Source of the DNA: an uncultured Robinsoniella sp.
GTDB lineage: Bacteria > Bacillota > Clostridia > Lachnospirales > Lachnospiraceae
Assembly (NCBI GenBank): GCA_900540475.1
Contig: UQGG01000008.1
Location: 62,001-126,000 of the forward strand
Reading direction: 5' to 3'
Length of the DNA: 64,000 nt
Below the pieces are notes generated by a model that worked only from the letters and a program-made list of their open reading frames with translations, made no database searches and had not been told where the DNA came from. Positions 16,855 through 25,489 of this stretch are shown piece after piece. The first letter of the stretch is position 1; each line of letters begins with the position of its first letter. Position numbers and translations under genes: made by a program.

Positions 16855-18072
16855 ATGAAAAATTTAATCGTTGGACAATCCGGAGGACCGACAGCTGTTA
16901 TTAACAGCAGCCTGTTTGGAGTTATAAAGGAAGGATTACAACACAAGGATAAAATCGATCATGTATATGGTATGATAAATGGAATTGAAGGATTCTTAAA
17001 GGACCATTACATGGATTTAGAAACTGACGTAAGTCAAGAGGCCCTGCAGTCCCTGCGCATCACACCCGGTGCATTCCTGGGGTCCTGCCGTTATAAACTT
17101 CCGGAGGATCTGGAAGATCCCGTATACCCGGAGCTCTTTAAAAAATTTAAGGCACTGAAGATAGGTTATTTCTTTTATATAGGAGGAAATGACTCTATGG
17201 ATACCGTAAGCAAACTGTCACGTTATGCCGCAAAGCATAAAAGTACCATTCGGATTCTGGGAATCCCCAAGACTATCGATAACGACCTGGTACATACGGA
17301 CCACACGCCCGGCTTTGGAAGCGCTGCAAAATACGTAGCATCTTCCGTCTGTGAAATAGGTATCGATGCCTCAGTATATGATACAAAGTCTGTAACCATT
17401 GTGGAAATCATGGGACGTCACGCCGGATGGCTCACTGCTGCCGGAGTATTGGCACGTAAATATGAAGAGGACAACCCTGTGCTCATTTACCTGCCGGAAG
17501 TGTCCTTTGATCAGGATCTCTTCCTGGAACAGCTCAAAAAAGCACTGGAGAAAAAGAATAATCTGGTGGTCTGCGTCTCAGAAGGCATCCATGACAAAGA
17601 CGGAAAGTTTATCTGTGAATATGCAAGTGACGTCGGTACCGATAATTTTGGTCACAAAATGCTTACCGGAAGCGGAAAGTACCTGGAAAATCTGGTAAAA
17701 GATCGTCTGAACGTAAAAGTACGCTCCGTAGAACTGAACGTGAACCAGCGTTGTTCCACCTTTACCCAGTCCCTGACCGATGCAAGAGAAGCAGCTACAG
17801 CCGGTTCATTTGCAGTGACAGCCGCTCTGGATGGCGAAACCGGTAAAATGATTACTTTTAACCGCTCTGCCGGAACACCTTACGACATATCCTGTGGACT
17901 TGCAGATGTAAATGAAGTGTGCAACAAAGAAAAAACCGTTCCCCTCCAGTGGATTATCAACGATGGAACGGACATCAGCTCAGAGTTTGTGGAGTATGCA
18001 TTACCGCTGATTCAGGGCAATTCGGCTATTCCAATGAAAAACGGACTGCCAAATTATGCATATCGAAAATAA
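16855..18072 (+). CDS. pfp: 6-phosphofructokinase, pyrophosphate-dependent type
   Basis: Phosphorylates fructose 6-phosphate in glycolysis. The PPi type is suggested by GGNDSMDT near residue 108, where Asp replaces the Gly of ATP enzymes, and by PKTIDND near 137 with Lys in place of Gly. Other motifs: GQSGGPTAVIN at 7-17, EIMGRHAGWL near 183, and NQRCSTFTQSLTD near 302. With 405 residues it fits the clostridial PPi-PFK group. The ATG at 16855 follows AAAGGGG by about 8 bases; an upstream in-frame ATG at 16837 overlaps that site. A strong terminator follows. Phosphoryl donor is inferred from motifs only. Confidence 0.88.
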   Translation: MKNLIVGQSGGPTAVINSSLFGVIKEGLQHKDKIDHVYGMINGIEGFLKDHYMDLETDVSQEALQSLRITPGAFLGSCRYKLPEDLEDPVYPELFKKFKALKIGYFFYIGGNDSMDTVSKLSRYAAKHKSTIRILGIPKTIDNDLVHTDHTPGFGSAAKYVASSVCEIGIDASVYDTKSVTIVEIMGRHAGWLTAAGVLARKYEEDNPVLIYLPEVSFDQDLFLEQLKKALEKKNNLVVCVSEGIHDKDGKFICEYASDVGTDNFGHKMLTGSGKYLENLVKDRLNVKVRSVELNVNQRCSTFTQSLTDAREAATAGSFAVTAALDGETGKMITFNRSAGTPYDISCGLADVNEVCNKEKTVPLQWIINDGTDISSEFVEYALPLIQGNSAIPMKNGLPNYAYRK

Positions 18073-18079
18073 CATGACA

Positions 18080-18112
18080 AAGGCACCTGGAAAACCAGGT
18101 GCCTTACTTTTT
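18080..18112 (+). terminator. Intrinsic terminator of the phosphofructokinase gene
   Basis: AAGGCACCTGG (18080-18090), loop AAAA, CCAGGTGCCTT (18095-18105), then ACTTTTTT. A perfect 11-bp stem 8 bases after the stop codon. Confidence 0.93.
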
Positions 18113-18182
18113 TACCATTTCAAGCCTTCAAAATCACTACAGACAGCGAAAGCAGTAGAGGGCAGGCATATGCTATGAATTG

Positions 18183-18719
18183 CTATAGATCTACCAGCGT
18201 ATAATCATGCCCCGTGAAAGGAAGGAATTTCTCCAGAATATCTTTTGTCTTCAATTTCAGACTGGAGGTATTGATGCAGGGATGGCATCCCATATATTCT
18301 GACTCTGCCACTTCCCGGTCAATCACTAAACGTACCCGCTGATCCCCGTCATTCATAAGTCCCATGATGCTGACAGAGCCCGGAGTAATATTTAAGAATT
18401 CTTCCATATAAGTCTCGTTTGCAAAGGAAAGTCTCGCAACCTGTAACTGACTGGATAAATCCTTGGTCTTGAATTTCTTCATCCCCGGCATTAACAATAA
18501 ATAAAATTGTGTCTTCTGACTGTTGCACAGGAATAGATTTTTACAGATCTCTATCCCCAGCTTTTTATCTACGTCATGGCATGCATCTATGGAAGGCGTT
18601 ACTTCATGGTCCATCCTTGTATACGGGATATCTAATTGTTCCAGTACATCGTAAACCGCCATTTCCTTTTCCAGACGCCCCGTTGCCTGGGGTCTGGTTG
18701 TATATAGTGCGTTATCCAT
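18183..18719 (-). CDS. Prolyl-tRNA deacylase, ProX/YbaK type (trans-editing)
   Basis: A 178-residue YbaK/ProX-like protein related to the editing domain of bacterial ProRS; members hydrolyse mischarged Ala- or Cys-tRNA(Pro). Family features seen: the core around TPSIDACHDVDKKLG, a conserved Lys in CKNLFLCN, GSVSIMGLMND near the middle, and GCHPCINTSSLKLKT near the end. It begins directly at the proS stop (TAA then ATG), so the synthetase and its proofreader are made together under the same T-box. This fits because the adjacent ProRS lacks the inserted editing domain. Substrate (Ala versus Cys) is not resolved. Confidence 0.88.
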   Translation of the reverse strand: MDNALYTTRPQATGRLEKEMAVYDVLEQLDIPYTRMDHEVTPSIDACHDVDKKLGIEICKNLFLCNSQKTQFYLLLMPGMKKFKTKDLSSQLQVARLSFANETYMEEFLNITPGSVSIMGLMNDGDQRVRLVIDREVAESEYMGCHPCINTSSLKLKTKDILEKFLPFTGHDYTLVDL

Positions 18720-20159
18720 TTAATAAGCCTTTCCCCAGTATACCATCTTCTTCGCCGGTTTACCGCAATGCACGCATACTCCTGAAATTTCTTCCTGTAC
18801 AAATGGAATACAACGTGAAGTCACTCCCACTTCTTCTTTCATGGCATCTTCACATTCCTGGCATCCGCACCACATCGCTTTGATAAAGCCCGGCTTTTCA
18901 TCCGCGATTTGTTTCATCTCTTCTAAATTATGAGCGGTATAGGTGTGGGTATCTCTGTGGACTCTGGCACGTTCCAGCATATCTGCCTGCATCGTTTCCA
19001 GGATTTCTGCTGCTTTGCCTGCAATCTCATCCAATGCAACAACCGTCTTCTCTCTGGTGTCACGTCTTACAATAACTGCCTGCCCTGCTTCGATATCTTT
19101 GGGTCCCAGCTCAATACGGATTGGAACGCCGCGCATTTCCTGCTCAGAGAATTTCCATCCAGGACTCTTATCCGAATCGTCTGCTTTTACACGGAGTCCC
19201 GCTTTTGCCAGAGTGTCCTTCACTTCAAAAGCCTTATCCAGAACACCTTCTTTTTTCTGCTGGATGGGTATTACCATAACCTGTACAGGTGCGATCTTTG
19301 GAGGCAGTACCAGACCGCTGTTGTCACCATGTACCATGATGATGGCGCCAATCATACGGGTCGTCATTCCCCAGGATGTCTGGTGAACATATTTTAGAGT
19401 ATTATCTTTATCTGCAAACTGGATACCAAATGCCTTTGCAAATCCGTCACCAAAATTGTGGCTGGTTCCTGACTGCAGTGCTTTTCCGTCATGCATCAAT
19501 GATTCAATAGTGTAGGTTGCTTCTGCACCTGCAAACTTTTCTTTATCTGTCTTCTGTCCGCGAACTACCGGGATTGCCAGTGTCTCTTCGCAGAAATCAG
19601 CATAGAGGTTCAGCATCTGCTTTGTTCTTTCTTCCGCCTCTTCTGCGGTAGCATGAGCGGTATGCCCCTCCTGCCATAAGAATTCTCTGGAACGAAGGAA
19701 CGGTCTTGTTGTCTTTTCCCAGCGCACTACGGAACACCATTGGTTATAAACCTTTGGAAGATCACGGTGTGAATGGATATCCTTCGCATAAAAATCGCAG
19801 AATAAGGTTTCTGAAGTAGGGCGTACACACATTCTTTCCTGTAACGGCTCCAGTCCCCCATGGGTAACCCATGCTACTTCAGGAGCAAATCCTTCAACAT
19901 GGTCTTTTTCTTTCTGCAGCAGGCTTTCCGGAATGAACATAGGGAGATATACATTTTCTACCCCTGTTTCTTTAAAACGGCGGTCCAGTTCATGCTGGAT
20001 ATTCTCCCAGATCGCATAACCAGCCGGCTTAATGACCATACATCCTTTTACACTTGTATAATCAATCAATTCTGCCTTCTTTACAACATCGGTATACCAC
20101 CTCGCAAAATCTTCTTCCATCGACGTGATGGCTTCTACTAATTTTTTGTCCTTTGCCAT
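18720..20159 (-). CDS. proS: Prolyl-tRNA synthetase, archaeal/eukaryotic type
   Basis: Class II synthetase, 479 residues, charging tRNA(Pro) with proline. Motifs: VKGCMVIKPAGYAIWENI (motif 1), RPTSETLFCDFY and WEKTTRPFLRSREFLWQEGHTAHAT (motif 2), and HGDNSGLVLPP near 289 (motif 3 region). There is no 180-residue INS editing insertion between motifs 2 and 3, and a C-terminal extension ends in Tyr, both marks of the archaeal-type enzyme. Cys residues near 428-458 (CGCQEC, CVHCG) look like a zinc site. The ATG at 20159 follows AAAGGAG; in-frame upstream codons belong to the leader. Controlled by a T-box (20239-20498). Confidence 0.95.
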   Translation of the reverse strand: MAKDKKLVEAITSMEEDFARWYTDVVKKAELIDYTSVKGCMVIKPAGYAIWENIQHELDRRFKETGVENVYLPMFIPESLLQKEKDHVEGFAPEVAWVTHGGLEPLQERMCVRPTSETLFCDFYAKDIHSHRDLPKVYNQWCSVVRWEKTTRPFLRSREFLWQEGHTAHATAEEAEERTKQMLNLYADFCEETLAIPVVRGQKTDKEKFAGAEATYTIESLMHDGKALQSGTSHNFGDGFAKAFGIQFADKDNTLKYVHQTSWGMTTRMIGAIIMVHGDNSGLVLPPKIAPVQVMVIPIQQKKEGVLDKAFEVKDTLAKAGLRVKADDSDKSPGWKFSEQEMRGVPIRIELGPKDIEAGQAVIVRRDTREKTVVALDEIAGKAAEILETMQADMLERARVHRDTHTYTAHNLEEMKQIADEKPGFIKAMWCGCQECEDAMKEEVGVTSRCIPFVQEEISGVCVHCGKPAKKMVYWGKAY

Positions 20160-20238
20160 TGTTCTGACTCTCCTTTTTCTATTAAATTCTGCTTTGGGGA
20201 TGACCCTTATTTGCTTTAAAGTGTTTGCTTTAGAGCAC

Positions 20239-20498
20239 AAAAAAACTACCGGATCCTCCTATGCCAATACATAAGGGACCGATAGCTCATACGCTTCGGC
20301 GGTACCACCCTAATTAACAGCCAAAACACTGGCCATTCTCTCAAACTCCCGTTAACGCCGGAACCACGTTGCATTTTCATGCAAAGCTCCAAGGCAGGTT
20401 CCATCTTCTCCGCATAAGAATCTCACACCAACCGATTCTCTCTCTGAAAAGCTTCCAAAATGTACTATTCCTTTTCTTCGCTATATTGTTATATTAAT
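20239..20498 (-). promoter_or_regulatory. T-box riboswitch (tRNA-Pro responsive)
   Basis: Minus-strand leader with the T-box AGGGTGGTACCGCCG (20297-20311). A downstream terminator CTATCGGTCCC...GGATCCGGTAG (20246-20285) is followed by seven U (20239-20245). Stem I starts near 20465 and contains GAGAATCGGTTGGTGTGAG; a CCT proline codon in GGAACCTGCC is the likely specifier. Uncharged tRNA(Pro) would pair with the T-box and prevent termination, raising proS and the editing gene together. T-box and terminator are seen; the specifier is assigned by eye. Confidence 0.9.
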
Positions 20499-20504
20499 AT
20501 GGTC

Positions 20505-20533
20505 ATTCTAAAATAAATAATATCATTTGTCAA
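20505..20533 (-). promoter_or_regulatory. Promoter of the proS T-box operon
   Basis: Minus strand: TTGACA (20528-20533), exactly 17 bp, TAGAAT (20505-20510), just upstream of stem I. Confidence 0.8.
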
Positions 20534-20677
20534 GCAGGGATTTCTGCAAGGCGATATCCCGGTATCCTCTCTGTCACACAATCTGCCAGTTAAACTATCG
20601 TCCGCCTCTTGACATCCTTTTCTTTTATCTATAGACTGTTTCTATACTACATAAGACAAACGAAGGAGCTAAATTTC

Positions 20678-21562
20678 ATGACAAATTCGGATCAAAAAAC
20701 CTCCGGCCACATTCTGGCACTGCTTACCATCATTGTATGGGGCACCACTTTTATTGCTACTAAAATCCTGTTAGACTATTTCAGCGCTACGCAGATTATG
20801 GTTCTCCGCTTTTTTATTTCTTATATCGGCCTGCTCCTGATCTGTATCATGAACCGGCAATTCACACTGAAACGCAACTGGAAGGATGAAGCAGGAATCT
20901 TTCTGCTTTCCATGTCCGGTGTGACCATATACTACTTTTTTGAAAATACCGCCCTTTCCTTTACCCAGGCATCCAATGTGAGTATATTAGTTGCCTTCGC
21001 CCCCATTTTCACCGCAATTCTTGCTCACTTTTTTACCAAAGACGAAAAACTGAAAAAAAATATTATCTTTGGATTTATCATTGCAATCATTGGAGTAGTC
21101 ATGGTTGTGTTCAATGGAGCTGTGGTCCTGAAATTAAATCCCCTTGGGGATGGCATGGCAATTCTGGCAGCACTTTGCTGGGCAATATACTCCATACTAC
21201 TGAAAAAATATATCAACAAATACGATAACTTTTCCCTGACCCGCAAAGTGATATTCTATGGCCTTGCAAGCTCCTATATCATGATGGTGGTATCAGAAAA
21301 GCGCCTCCTGCCCCCTGCAGCAATTAACACAGAAATTGTCATCTGTCTGCTGTTTTTGGGAATACTGGGAAGCGCCATCTGCTATATAACCTGGAATGTT
21401 GCCATTAAAAAGATCGGGATAATTAAAACGAATAATTACATATACTTAAATCCGTTCATCACGATGGTTGCTGCGTTTTTCATCCTGAAAGATCAGATCA
21501 CACCTGTGGGATTACTGGGCGCCCTGCTTATCGTAGGAGGTGTCGTGCTCTCCCAGCGTTGA
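20678..21562 (+). CDS. EamA/DMT-family transporter
   Basis: A 294-residue drug/metabolite transporter with ten hydrophobic segments in two EamA repeats (about residues 8-140 and 155-290). WGTTFIATKILL near 20-31, the FSATQIMVLRF stretch, and FENTALSFTQASNVSIL near 90-106 are typical of the first repeat. Members export amino acids, nucleosides or other metabolites; the substrate cannot be read from sequence. The ATG at 20678 follows GAAGGAG; a longer in-frame start at 20609 is unlikely. It is divergent from the proS leader and stands alone. Confidence 0.88.
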   Translation: MTNSDQKTSGHILALLTIIVWGTTFIATKILLDYFSATQIMVLRFFISYIGLLLICIMNRQFTLKRNWKDEAGIFLLSMSGVTIYYFFENTALSFTQASNVSILVAFAPIFTAILAHFFTKDEKLKKNIIFGFIIAIIGVVMVVFNGAVVLKLNPLGDGMAILAALCWAIYSILLKKYINKYDNFSLTRKVIFYGLASSYIMMVVSEKRLLPPAAINTEIVICLLFLGILGSAICYITWNVAIKKIGIIKTNNYIYLNPFITMVAAFFILKDQITPVGLLGALLIVGGVVLSQR

Positions 21563-21584
21563 TTCCCCAATGCTTCCGGGATAC

Positions 21585-23828
21585 TTATTTCTGAACTGTT
21601 TCCAGGCTGTGCTGTCTTAAAATCTTCTCATAATCCGCCTGAGATACCGGTCTGGAACAATAGTATCCCTGGATATAATCACAGGAGATGCTTTCCAGGA
21701 ACTCATACTGTTCCTTAGTCTCCACCCCCTCGGCAACTACTTTAATGCCCAGTTCCCGCGCCAATGCGATAACGCTGGTTATAATTTTCTTGCTTCTGGT
21801 GTTATTTTCGTAATCGTCGATAAGCGTCTTATCCATTTTCAGCAGGTCAATGGGAATATTCTTAAGGGTATTTAAAGAGGAATATCCCGATCCAAAGTCA
21901 TCCATTAAAATGTGAATTCCACTCTGATGGAATTTATCCAGAATCCCTACCAGGATTTCTTCATTATCTAATAAAACGGTTTCCGTCAGTTCTAATTCAA
22001 TCAGATGTACCGGTACTTTATATTTATTTATAATATCCAGATACGTATCCACAAAATCCTGGCGGTATAGGTGGAGCCTTGAGACATTCACAGAAACGGG
22101 GGGTACCTCGTAACCTTCCTGCTGCCATTTTTTAATCTGCCTGCAGACTTCTTCGAAGATGTACTGATCCAGTTGTACAATCGTACCATTATTTTCAAAA
22201 ACAGGTACAAACTCTCCCGGCGGCATTAAGCCTTTATTCGGCCTCTGCCATCTGACCAATGCTTCTGCACCGTCAAAGCACTGCTTCTCAATATCGAACT
22301 TTGGCTGATAATAAATAATAAACTCCCGCTTTTCCAGGGCTGTTTCAAAGTAGTCTTCAATATCCTTGGTCCGAATCTTCCGATCCCGCATCTTATCATC
22401 GTAATAACAACATACCTGAAGCAGTTCCCCTTCGGGACGGTTCAGTGCCATCTTGGCTCTGTCAACCATAGTATCAATTTCATCTACCCCTGGTTCAATC
22501 TGATAGATCCCCGCGGTTGCTTTAATCTCATAATGCTTCCCGCCAAAATCTGTCCTGCTTTGCAGGCGGGCTATAATATCTTCCACACGGCTCTTTAACT
22601 CTTTTTTGTCCTTAATCTGAAGCAGTGCCACAAAATGATCTGCAAGCATTCTGGCAAATGCTTCTTTATCTCTCAGATATCCCTCAATAACACCAGCCAC
22701 GTAAGTGAGTGCCCGATCTCCTTCCGCATAGCCAAACAGATCATTTATGTACTGGAATTTATGGATATTAAAACACACCACCGCATATTCCAGTTCATGA
22801 TTGTCTTCCAGAATCTGCTTTGCCTCCACCTTAAATTTATTAAAGTTCGACATCCCGGTTGCTTCATCCGTAAAAGCAATTCTCTCCAGATCTTTTCTGC
22901 TGACCTGTCTGATGCGGTTGATCTGAAGTATCAGTATAATGATCAGGCAGGAGCAGAAGAAGATGAACAGATATGCCAGGGTTAAGATTTCCCCCATACT
23001 CTGCTTGATTACTTTTCCGGGAACAACGGTCAGCAGAAACCATTGGTTGACCGACAACGGCTGATAATACATGTAGTATTCCATATCGTCCCGGAAAATT
23101 ACATATCCATTTTCCCCTTTGCTTACTCCACGCTTCAGTTCTTTTACAGCACCGCCATTTTTTCCCGACCGTTCTCCCATAAAACTGTAAATATTGTCAA
23201 ACTGCTTTTCTTTATGGTCCGCCCCTTCTCCTACAATATAATCACCGTTTCCTTTGATAATATAGCTGTAACCGTCTCCCGCATAGATCGTTTCAGCCAG
23301 GGCACTTTTAAAATTATTCGTTTCAAGCGTCGCAAAAAGAACACAGCGGAATCCATCCTTAAAATTGACCGGAGCGCTGTAAACATTGATCTTATCGCCG
23401 CCTTCCACATCGTTTAAGGTATCGGACATCATAACGCTGCCATCCATAGATCTTTTAAAGTAATCCCGTCCATCCAATTCCATTTCTACGCCATCTGTGG
23501 TATATGCATCTCCGTTTGGCATAATGATTCCCATTCTCTTAAAGTCATTGGATTCATCTACCGGTTTCATTTCCTCAATCAGTTCATCTATTTCACAAGT
23601 ATCATGCTGCCCCAGCAAAATTGCCAGATTACTGATGATATCCTTCCCTTTTTCTGCTTCCCGTTGAAATACTTTCGCACTCTGATTTGAGATTTCTGCC
23701 AGATTACTCAGCACCTTTTTCTGAGAGCTATTATAAAAGAGCTTTGCAAACAGGATGCCTGCAGCTGCGATTACTAAAATAATCAGCACAATGTCAAGAA
23801 TTCGACGATTACGTAGCCTCTTCTCCAT
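21585..23828 (-). CDS. Membrane sensor with degenerate GGDEF and intact EAL domain (c-di-GMP phosphodiesterase)
   Basis: Two membrane spans (about 15-35 and 285-305) enclose an extracellular Cache-like sensor domain with YYMYYQPLSVNQW near its end. A GGDEF-type domain follows (about 325-480) in which the signature reads MLADHF, so it should not make c-di-GMP. The EAL domain (about 490-745) keeps its catalytic set: EALVRW, SVNVS, ELTET, MDDFGSGYSS, KMDKTLI and AEGVET. Net activity should be c-di-GMP hydrolysis controlled by an outside signal. The start is uncertain: ATG at 23828 has GAGAGG upstream, while an ATG at 23864 has GGAG only two bases away. Confidence 0.88.
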   Translation of the reverse strand: MEKRLRNRRILDIVLIILVIAAAGILFAKLFYNSSQKKVLSNLAEISNQSAKVFQREAEKGKDIISNLAILLGQHDTCEIDELIEEMKPVDESNDFKRMGIIMPNGDAYTTDGVEMELDGRDYFKRSMDGSVMMSDTLNDVEGGDKINVYSAPVNFKDGFRCVLFATLETNNFKSALAETIYAGDGYSYIIKGNGDYIVGEGADHKEKQFDNIYSFMGERSGKNGGAVKELKRGVSKGENGYVIFRDDMEYYMYYQPLSVNQWFLLTVVPGKVIKQSMGEILTLAYLFIFFCSCLIIILILQINRIRQVSRKDLERIAFTDEATGMSNFNKFKVEAKQILEDNHELEYAVVCFNIHKFQYINDLFGYAEGDRALTYVAGVIEGYLRDKEAFARMLADHFVALLQIKDKKELKSRVEDIIARLQSRTDFGGKHYEIKATAGIYQIEPGVDEIDTMVDRAKMALNRPEGELLQVCCYYDDKMRDRKIRTKDIEDYFETALEKREFIIYYQPKFDIEKQCFDGAEALVRWQRPNKGLMPPGEFVPVFENNGTIVQLDQYIFEEVCRQIKKWQQEGYEVPPVSVNVSRLHLYRQDFVDTYLDIINKYKVPVHLIELELTETVLLDNEEILVGILDKFHQSGIHILMDDFGSGYSSLNTLKNIPIDLLKMDKTLIDDYENNTRSKKIITSVIALARELGIKVVAEGVETKEQYEFLESISCDYIQGYYCSRPVSQADYEKILRQHSLETVQK

Positions 23829-24040
23829 CTCTTCCTCTCTTCCCGTTCCTTTACTGACTTTCATTTCTCCGTATTTATATTACATTTATTATATATCACC
23901 CTACTGGCTTGTGCAATAAATTAATCAAAAACATTCCCATGCCTCTAGCTAACCACCATTTATCATTGAACTTTTCCGGGATTGCTGATATCCCGCATAT
24001 TATCACTTGAACTTTCCTATGGAAGTGCTATATTTAAATT

Positions 24041-24208
24041 AGAGCCTGTTTGAAAATTGCTTCCTGACTGCTGTGCGGCGCGCAGCGCACTTTATAGGAA
24101 ATTCGTTCCAAATATAGGGCACATAGCGGGCTGTGCAGCCTTAATTTGGAGCGGATATACCAAAAGCAGTGCGTGCAGATGGCAGAAATGAATTTTCAAA
24201 CAGGCTCT
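24041..24208. repeat. Palindromic repeat, copy 2 (168 bp)
   Basis: Ends AGAGCCTGTTTGAAAATT and its inverted match AATTTTCAAACAGGCTCT are perfect 18-bp inverted repeats. Inner parts are imperfectly paired around the core ATAGCGGGCTGTG. Outer arms match copy 1 (AGAGCnTGTTTGAAAATT, then CATTCCTGCCATCTGCACG or its complement). No coding capacity. It lies between the EAL gene and a 54-aa gene. Confidence 0.78.
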
Positions 24209-24262
24209 GCCGCACATAGGATTATTGGGGATTTATATGTATCATGAAAGGAGAAGGAATCT

Positions 24263-24427
24263 ATGACACAATTGAATTTTGAAAGCAAAGAAACCGAAGA
24301 GTATTATAAGAAAATGCGCAGGACCCTTGGCATCAGCCATCCAAGCCAATGGAATCACAATCCCTGTATTACAAGAGAAGACGTGGATAATTATGTAAAG
24401 GATGCCCAGAATATACTGGCATGCTGA
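24263..24427 (+). CDS. Small hypothetical protein, 54 aa
   Basis: Codes for a soluble, charged 54-residue protein opening MTQLNFESKETEEYYKK and containing NPCITREDVDNYVKDAQNIL, probably helical at both ends. I do not recognise it. Reasons to accept it: AAAGGAGAAGG lies about 8 bases before the ATG, the composition is protein-like, and a strong intrinsic terminator starts 7 bases after the stop. It is below the usual length cut-off of gene finders. Confidence 0.6.
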   Translation: MTQLNFESKETEEYYKKMRRTLGISHPSQWNHNPCITREDVDNYVKDAQNILAC

Positions 24428-24433
24428 CAGAAA

Positions 24434-24472
24434 ACGGATGATGAGGGGGAAACCTTCATCATCCGTCTTTTT
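24434..24472 (+). terminator. Intrinsic terminator after the 54-aa gene
   Basis: ACGGATGATGA (24434-24444) pairs perfectly with TCATCATCCGT (24456-24466), followed by CTTTTT. It abuts the convergent PfkB gene. Confidence 0.88.
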
Positions 24473-25424
24473 AGAGCCTGCTTGAAAATTGCTTCTTTAC
24501 AGGCTCTTTAGTCTGTAACTTGCCGTAAATCTTTTTAAATTCTGCTCTCAGATTTTCTTCATTCATTTCAGCCGTCAGGCAGCCTATTTTCGTTACCGCA
24601 TTTCCTCCGGTAATATTACCATAGCAGATACACTCTATCACATTGCAATTCTGATACAGTCCATACATAAAACCGGCTGCAAATGCATCACCGGCACCGG
24701 TTGAATCCACATGCTCTGCCGGTGACGCCGGTATTCGAATCTCATTTCCATTGTCCAGCAGAAGACATCCCTGATGTCCGGTTTTGATAATTGCCGTGTT
24801 CAGATATTTAGACAACTCTATAAGCGCATCCCCGGGATTTCCTGTACCTGTAATTTTCATTGCTTCACACTCATTGGGAATAAAATAATCAACATATGGA
24901 AAAATCTCATGGTACCATTCCAGGCTAAGAGCATCACTCCAGGCTGAATCCATCACAACGACGCATCCGGCATCCTTCAGCCGCCGGCACAGGTGTCTTT
25001 GTTCAATGGTTACGTAAGCAATTTTTCTCTCGCTGTAGAATTGATACAGCTGCTGCTCATCTACCGCAAAACATTCCTCTCTGGGTTTATATGAGATAAT
25101 CCCCCGGTCTTCCCTGCAGGAAACGATGCAGCTCAGTGTAACCGGATCGGGTTCACGGCTTGTCAGCATGTTTTTATATTCCACCCGGTTCTTCTTAAGC
25201 TCCTGATCCAGAAACTGGCTCAGCGGTCCGGTGCCCACATAAGTTGCCAGCTCCACCGGCACTCCCAGCCTCGCCAGCTGAATCAGCGTAGCAACCGGGC
25301 CTCCGCCTAACTGCCTGGAACAGCTTTCACTGTAAATTTCCTCTCCAAGTCCCGGCATTCTGGGTGAATTTCCAAAAATAAAATCGATATTTGCAATTCC
25401 AAATCCTGCCACACCTTTCTTCAT
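24471..25424 (-). CDS. PfkB-family carbohydrate kinase
   Basis: Ribokinase-fold sugar or nucleoside kinase of about 317 residues. It shows GIANIDFIFG near the start, the substrate loop QLGGGPVATLIQLARLG near 37-53, and the second PfkB signature DSTGAGDAFAAGFMYGL near 241-257 with the catalytic Asp in GAGD. The ATG at 25424 has a G-rich ribosome binding site 6 bases upstream; an ATG at 25430 is too close. Last gene of a seven-gene cluster, 60 bases after the desulfidase. Its final 12 codons (KEPVKKQFSSRL, stop) lie entirely in a fragment of the palindromic repeat. The sugar is unknown. Confidence 0.85.
   Translation of the reverse strand: MKKGVAGFGIANIDFIFGNSPRMPGLGEEIYSESCSRQLGGGPVATLIQLARLGVPVELATYVGTGPLSQFLDQELKKNRVEYKNMLTSREPDPVTLSCIVSCREDRGIISYKPREECFAVDEQQLYQFYSERKIAYVTIEQRHLCRRLKDAGCVVVMDSAWSDALSLEWYHEIFPYVDYFIPNECEAMKITGTGNPGDALIELSKYLNTAIIKTGHQGCLLLDNGNEIRIPASPAEHVDSTGAGDAFAAGFMYGLYQNCNVIECICYGNITGGNAVTKIGCLTAEMNEENLRAEFKKIYGKLQTKEPVKKQFSSRL
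24473..24507. repeat. Internally deleted palindromic repeat forming the PfkB 3' end
   Basis: AGAGCCTGCTTGAAAATTGCTTC (24473-24495) matches the left arm of copy 2, followed by TTTA and the right terminus CAGGCTCT (24500-24507). It supplies the last codons and the stop of the PfkB gene. Confidence 0.65.
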
Positions 25425-25489
25425 AACCATCCCCCCTGTCTTGCACTGATTATTTGAATACGATCTGCCGGTCTCATCTTGTCTCCTCT

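Noticed and set aside
18930..19397. Two long overlapping antisense frames inside proS
   Set aside because: Both lie opposite a well-supported synthetase and show no family features.
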